Shown here in pieces: positions 60,501-64,000 of a stretch of DNA of 64,000 bases. The stretch is from NCBI RefSeq assembly GCF_037975245.1, contig NC_092577.1:37068898-37132897 (forward strand). The letters are read 5' to 3'. The notes under the pieces were generated by a model. It was given only the letters and a program-made list of their open reading frames with translations. It did not search any database and was not told the origin of the DNA. A program made the translations under genes and the position numbers. Numbering within the stretch: the stretch's first letter is position 1; each line of letters starts with the position of its first letter. The stretch comes from Apostichopus japonicus. Taxonomy: Eukaryota > Echinodermata > Holothuroidea > Aspidochirotida > Stichopodidae.

Positions 60501-62114
60501 CACTACCACTTTTTCGGGGCTGATTTTGATTTGAAAGAATAGGGATTTTCTGAGCTTTGTTTGAGGTGTTAAACACTTACGACAAATGCTAGTCTTCTGT
60601 CGGACAACAATAAGCAATGTTTAAGGTTGTCCGACGTGCTTTTGGTCGTTCTCGGACAATCGAACGACTATTAAATTTGAGCCCTGCCGTTGCTGAAGTA
60701 TTGTAAGATAGATGCATTGTTGGATAATCAGTTTTTATAATGCCACAATGTGAGTTGAACATGATTGAGTTGGCCTTAAGACTGACATATTTTTCTGTAT
60801 TCTGTAGAATCATGAATTAAGAAGATACATATGATTTAAGTGAGACATTTGTTTTCAAAACGGAAAAGAAAGAATGCACCTTGCATATACCAAACTAGTT
60901 GCAAATATGTTAAAGATAATGAATTTGTGCATTTAGTGATTTTCACATTCCTGTGACTTGATTCTTTGCTCCTTTACAGTGCCCCGTCCTTCCATAGAAT
61001 GTTTTTATCACTTTGTGGCACTTTACTTACCCTTTTTGTTTACAGTCTGGTACATGCACTCTTCATGAGGCTCACCCCCCTCCTTTCCCTAGAATGTTTT
61101 TATCACTTTGTGGCACTTTACTTACCCTTTTTGTTTACAGTCTGGTACATGCACTCTTCGTGAGGCTATCATTGTCAGCAGCATCCTAACTAAGTGCTCC
61201 ATCCCTGTTCTGCATTCAAGTGCTGCTATCTTGAAAGTAGCCGAGATGGATTACACAGGAGCGAACAGCATCTTCTTGAGGACACTGCTGGAGAAGAAGT
61301 ACGCCCTCCCATACAGAGTGATTGATGCACTAGTGTATCATTTCCTACGGTGAGAATTCTTAATCCCCGCCCACGTCCTGGCAGCCTTTCATGGTCTCAC
61401 TTGATGAGATTATCCTAAACCCATGGCAACTAATCATATTAAAATAGGCAAAGTAAACCAAAGAAATTCTTGTCCTCTACTTCAATGCAAAAATAAAGCT
61501 GAATTTGATTCAGAGTGAAAATACCAAACAGTTGAAAACCTGGCATACAGAAAAGAGAGTTCATTTGGAAATGATTTGGGATACATATCTTACAGAAGTT
61601 CCTTTAATATGTCAAAGATTCACGAGGAGAGTAGGATCAGGTCTCAGACCCTTCAAATTATTCAGTTTCTTAATATTCATAACTGCTGATATGGCATTGA
61701 AGGTTGTGTATCTCAGTTTGTAGTATGTGTTTTCTGTTTTGACAAACTGAGGCTCCAATAAAGATGAACATTAGGTTTGAACCATCTTTTATATAACTTT
61801 TGTTGCTTTCAACTCTTTATTCTTTCCCATACTCTTATTTGTCCAGTACTTTTCTCGCTCAATATCTGCACATTTGATTTCTTTGATGTTTTCATTTAAA
61901 TAGGTTTGTGATGGACAAGAGAGAGTTACCTGTTCTCTGGCACCAGTCTTTGTTAACCTTTGTTCAGAGATACAAGGAAGACATTTCTAGCGAGCAAAAA
62001 CAGGCCCTGTTAGATCTCCTTAGGTCCCAGACACACCCCAGCATTACCCCTGAGATCAGGAGGGAGATCATAAACTCTAAATCAAGAGACTCTGAAGAAC
62101 CAATTGTGGGCTAG
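48592..62114 (+). CDS. BYSL: Bystin, 40S ribosome assembly factor, 10 exons
   Basis: Exons: 48592-48738, 49613-49698, 52930-53041, 53752-53884, 54383-54522, 55473-55570, 57985-58063, 58729-58794, 61141-61349, 61904-62114. Frames join at every GT-AG site to 426 aa (human 437). The basic N terminus (MGKSKKRQ) is followed by [15 protein letters not shown], an acidic stretch [16 protein letters not shown], and the conserved bystin domain: [92 protein letters not shown] and [19 protein letters not shown]. Bystin (Enp1 in yeast) is needed for 18S rRNA processing and 40S export in the nucleus (established). Intron 2 holds a 2.77-kb transposon-like element, intron 6 a 61-bp array; the exon 7 donor is repeated five times and the exon 9 acceptor twice. 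Confidence 0.97.
49081..49200 (+). pseudogene. LINE reverse transcriptase fragment (FADD motif)
   Basis: Plus-strand translation gives [20 protein letters not shown] and then DCHKLQDDI, the catalytic-aspartate region of a non-LTR reverse transcriptase. Only this short piece survives, in BYSL intron 1. Confidence 0.75.
49794..52559. mobile_element. 2.77-kb TIR element with GTGACGTACGGGACA motifs
   Basis: Perfect 18-bp inverted ends: GGGCAGGTCCAAGCTATT at 49794-49811 and its complement at 52542-52559. The 4-bp ACCT flanks both ends (49790-49793 and 52560-52563). Eight copies of GTGACGTACGGGACA sit near the ends: 49973, 50137 (inverted), 50307 and 50326 on the left; 52140, 52156, 52351 (one mismatch) and 52521 on the right, all inverted. 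The centre is a ~255-bp tandem repeat. No transposase frame. Superfamily not assigned. Inside BYSL intron 2. Confidence 0.85.
50760..51885. repeat. ~255-bp tandem repeat, about 4.4 units, inside the TIR element
   Basis: Unit landmarks: GTGGGGAGTATGRTACAGTG, CCAAAACAGTTTTGCACCAA, TTTGGTCTGGTAACCAGTAT and GGGATGGATCATATTTCAAC. Units differ by a few substitutions and by presence or absence of CTGTA in the ACAGTATACTGTACATA segment. Confidence 0.95.
53465..53660 (+). repeat. ~100-bp tandem duplication in BYSL intron 3
   Basis: AGATAAAGATTAGGAACTGTTC, CTGTCAGTACA and TTTGAAGCATGA recur about 97 bases apart. The right edge, GCATTAGAAAATTGTCCCA, resembles 29205-29230, so a dispersed element may underlie it. 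Confidence 0.8.
54687..54745 (+). ncRNA. Hammerhead-ribozyme-like motif, second copy
   Basis: AGCCTTTGAAGAAGATCC, TGCTA, GGATCGAAACGTCAGGCC and the AACTTACTTTTACACA tail are essentially identical to 25380-25443. Sense orientation in BYSL intron 5. Confidence 0.5.
54890..55440 (-). pseudogene. LINE 3' end (reverse transcriptase C terminus), degenerate
   Basis: The minus strand gives [17 protein letters not shown], then [20 protein letters not shown] and [13 protein letters not shown]. This is the characteristic C-terminal block of many CR1/L2-type LINE ORF2 proteins. The upstream catalytic region is missing. In BYSL intron 5. Confidence 0.8.
55660..57945. repeat. 61-bp minisatellite with higher-order structure, BYSL intron 6
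   Basis: Unit: ATTGTATGTTAATATCTGAG followed by AGGATGTATTGTTCACATTG and TGATTCATATNCATGTTGTTT. About 34 units, interrupted by a SINE at 55866-56110. A block of eleven units (about 673 bases) is repeated almost exactly, for example 56637-56849 against 57310-57522. The array stops about 40 bases before the exon 7 acceptor. Confidence 0.95.
55866..56115 (+). mobile_element. tRNA-derived SINE inside the 61-bp array
   Basis: The head has GTCTAGCCTAGTGGTTAACG and ATCCCCGGTTCGATTCCCCG; the body has ATGGACGTTAAAT, GATTGGCTTCGGTCAGCTTG and CGCGAGTTCCTGCTTGCGGG; the tail is (CATA)n. It inserted after the minisatellite existed. Its intact A and B boxes make it the best-preserved SINE here. Confidence 0.88.
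58037..58225 (+). repeat. 37-bp repeat of BYSL exon 7 end plus donor, 5 units
   Basis: AGGTTAAATTATCATTTATA with TATGGTAAGTGTAACAG occurs five times; donors GTAAGT begin at 58064, 58101, 58138, 58175 and 58212. The first copy overlaps the exon (RLNYHLYM). The period is not a multiple of three, so only the first donor keeps the bystin frame with exon 8. Confidence 0.97.
58540..58640 (+). mobile_element. SINE fragment with intact B box
   Basis: ATAGCCTAGTGG is followed at once by GGCCGGGGTTCGAATCCCGG, a perfect B box and T-arm, then GTTTTTTCACTGTTCTGG. The distance between the boxes is too short for a tRNA, so this is a deleted SINE head. Confidence 0.6.
59051..60686. mobile_element. Candidate 1.6-kb hAT-like element, BYSL intron 8
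   Basis: The left edge CTGGGCTCATTTTGAA and the inverted right edge CAGGGCTCAAATTTAA match at about 13 of 16 bases. Both sides carry several TTGTCCGA motifs in either orientation within 130 bases of the edge. No clean target duplication was found. A 116-codon frame (59457-59807, plus strand, beginning [14 protein letters not shown]) lies inside but has no recognised domain. Confidence 0.45.
60980..61170 (+). repeat. 95-bp tandem duplication of the BYSL exon 9 acceptor
   Basis: TAGAATGTTTTTATCACTTT through TTGTTTACAG and the exon start TCTGGTACATGCACTCTTC occurs twice; acceptors are before 61046 and 61141. The downstream copy continues into the real exon and keeps the conserved arginine codon CGT; the upstream copy has CAT. 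Use of the upstream acceptor would shift the frame (95 bases). Confidence 0.95.
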
Positions 62115-63604
62115 ATGAGGTTTCTTTCATCCGTGAAATAAAAGACAAGTACAGACATTTTCATCATCCCCTTTCATCGGAACTATTCAATGATTTCTAA
62201 ATTGGTAGAAGAGCATTTGCCCGAAAGGAATACTTGATGTGCTGTCCACACACTGGCAAGAATGAATTGGCTTGGGAAGTATTCAGAAGTTTATTCAATG
62301 CTTCCAATATCTTTAGAAGAACTTTTCAGATTTAAAAACGAGAGGATTGCAACTTGCTGTACATCAGGTTGAGATGCTCGCTTGTATGATTGAGGAGTAC
62401 ATAAGAGGCAGAAAGAGCGAGATGGAATTGTCGCTCAAACCTTTTCATTCTATGAGCAAAACTCATAAGTCTTGAGAAACAACTGACTTTTGTTCACTCC
62501 GGAACAGTGGGAAGGTTTAATAGTAACAGAACCAGATGTTTCCATTAAAGATCATTAACTTCAGACATTACGGTCATGCTAAAATATCGTAACAATATGG
62601 TCCATGGACTTAACTAATCAGGTTCATTGCACAAAGTGAAGATTAAGTCACAAAATGTCTTAAATGGAACAGTGGCTGTTGTGACGAATTGAAAGGTATG
62701 AGACTGTTTGAAGTTGTCATTGATGTTTTAAATAATAGTGGCTTGGTTTGGTAAATAGGTGAACAAATGCACAGTATTAACTTTCAAAGTTTATAGAAAG
62801 GTTACCTTGTATAAAAAAGGCTATGAAGAAAGTCCCAATTATCAGGGTGGGATTACTAGAGAGTGATAACATTACCTTGGTACTTATAGTTTAGTAGTTT
62901 AATAAGTGTAATATTCTAGAGAAAGGAATTGATTTCAAAATGTCAGATGTTCTTCAAATGTGGTAATATTGACAGAAAAAGGAAATGAAAAGTTTCAGAG
63001 GAACCTCACAACTTTATCGTTGACGTCCAAAGCTGTGCGTGGTGCATTTGAAGGGCTATAAAGATGCTCTTGATGCATGGTGTAATGGAAGTGGTGGTAG
63101 TCAAAACATGTCTTAAGTAGAAAATTAACAGTGCCCATCTGTGGCTGTTTTGTCTGCATAATGAACCGTCTTCTAGTTCCATGTCCTTTCTCTTGGAGAA
63201 ATAGACCTCAATATGGAGTCGTCTAGTGTGTAATATATGACCAGAAGAACTCTAATATTGTCCTCACTATGTATGATTCCTTTTTGTATCGACATCGAAA
63301 TTAAACTGATGAAAATATTAAGTTGGCGTGATTTAGTAATAATTGCTATCAATTTAAAATGTTGGTGATGTTTGGAAATTTTTGACATGTGTCTGTTCCA
63401 TGAAGGATTTATGAAAACAAAATTGAGCTGGTAAAGTTTATGTTCGTAGCATAATATAAAATTAAGTGTAAATGTTCGTCATTTTACTGCTCAAGTCTAA
63501 CTCAGTGACAATTTATATACCACATTGAAGAAATAAAGCAGGAGAAGGTACAGGCATGTAAAGGTGACAAACACAAAATAATTGTCCTTTAATTCATGAA
63601 TCCA
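62115..63604. other. BYSL 3' UTR and flank
   Basis: AATAAA at 62137-62142 lies 23 bases after the stop and a second one is at 63532-63537, so short and long 3' UTRs are both possible. No other gene was recognised. Confidence 0.5.
62137..62142 (+). terminator. Polyadenylation signal candidate for BYSL
   Basis: AATAAA directly after the BYSL stop codon. It may be too close to serve as the main signal; the one at 63532 is the alternative. Confidence 0.35.
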
Positions 63605-64000
63605 TCAGCTTCATTGGATAATATAATATCTTATGAAAAATGATCTAACACAGCATGCAAGAGATGATCAACACAAGCGACATCATGCACAGCTTCATTG
63701 GATAATATAATATCTTATGAAAAATGATCTAACACAGCATGCAAGAGATGATCAACACAGGCGACATCATGCACAGCTTCATTGAATAATATAATATCTT
63801 ATGAAAAATGATCTAACATAGCATGCAAGAGATGATCAACACAGGCGACATCATGCACAGTTTCATTGAATAATATAATATCTGATGAAAAATGATCTAA
63901 CACAGCATGCAAGAGATGATCAACACAGGCGACATCATGCACAGCTTCATTGGATAATATAATATCTGATGAAAAATGATCTAACACAGCATGCAAGAGA
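63605..64000. repeat. 84-bp minisatellite running off the window end
   Basis: Unit: AGCTTCATTGGATAATATAA followed by TATCTTATGAAAAATGATCT, AACACAGCATGCAAGAGATG and ATCAACACAGGCGACATCATGCAC. About 4.7 units are visible and the array is cut by the end of the window. Confidence 0.95.

Overview
The window is animal nuclear DNA: AT-rich, with multi-exon genes whose introns follow the GT-AG rule, and with abundant SINE, LINE and DNA-transposon debris and very many minisatellites. The dispersed repeats (families with ATATCTCAAGAAG and AGGTCAAAGGTCA cores, TAGGCCTA-rich DNA, tRNA-derived SINEs with CATA tails) suggest a marine invertebrate deuterostome, probably an echinoderm and perhaps a holothurian. 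That assignment is inference; no species marker was identified.

Four genes can be read. RIOK3 (+, 3077-13518, 11 coding exons, 541 aa) is an atypical RIO-family kinase involved in small-subunit ribosome biogenesis. SNRNP40 (-, 16429-27350, 9 exons, 347 aa) is the seven-WD40 protein of the U5 snRNP; it faces RIOK3 tail to tail. A third gene (+, 34729-41597, at least 8 exons, 5' end not found) codes for a protein I could not name; its first part resembles a degenerate DEDDh-exonuclease fold. BYSL/bystin (+, 48592-62114, 10 exons, 426 aa) is a 40S assembly factor. Coding joins are phase-consistent at every splice in all four genes. RIOK3 and BYSL both serve 40S maturation and SNRNP40 serves splicing, so the interval is housekeeping in character.

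Mobile DNA between and inside the genes: tRNA-derived SINEs (about 640, 1520, 11320, 55866, 58545); LINE reverse-transcriptase remnants (29660-30650, 49081-49200, 54890-55440); a 286-bp TIR element carrying CCCTAA-type telomere-like blocks, nested in itself at 26387-26967 and present again at 32907-33181, each insertion with a 9-bp target duplication; a 655-bp TIR element with a 9-bp target duplication (31673-32327); a 312-bp hAT-like element with an 8-bp duplication (46186-46497); and a 2.77-kb element in BYSL intron 2 (49794-52559) with perfect 18-bp inverted ends and eight copies of a GTGACGTACGGGACA motif.

The most unusual signal is the relation between minisatellites and exon boundaries. 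The array in SNRNP40 intron 8 (about 25 units), the one in the unnamed gene's intron after exon 5 (20 units) and the one after BYSL exon 7 (5 units) each begin inside the exon and repeat its last bases together with the 5' splice site, so each transcript carries a ladder of near-identical donor sites. Smaller two-copy duplications cover a RIOK3 donor, a BYSL acceptor and the RIOK3 stop codon. Two more arrays in RIOK3 intron 5 consist of donor-like units on the sense strand. This reads as a recurrent process of tandem duplication anchored at exon edges.
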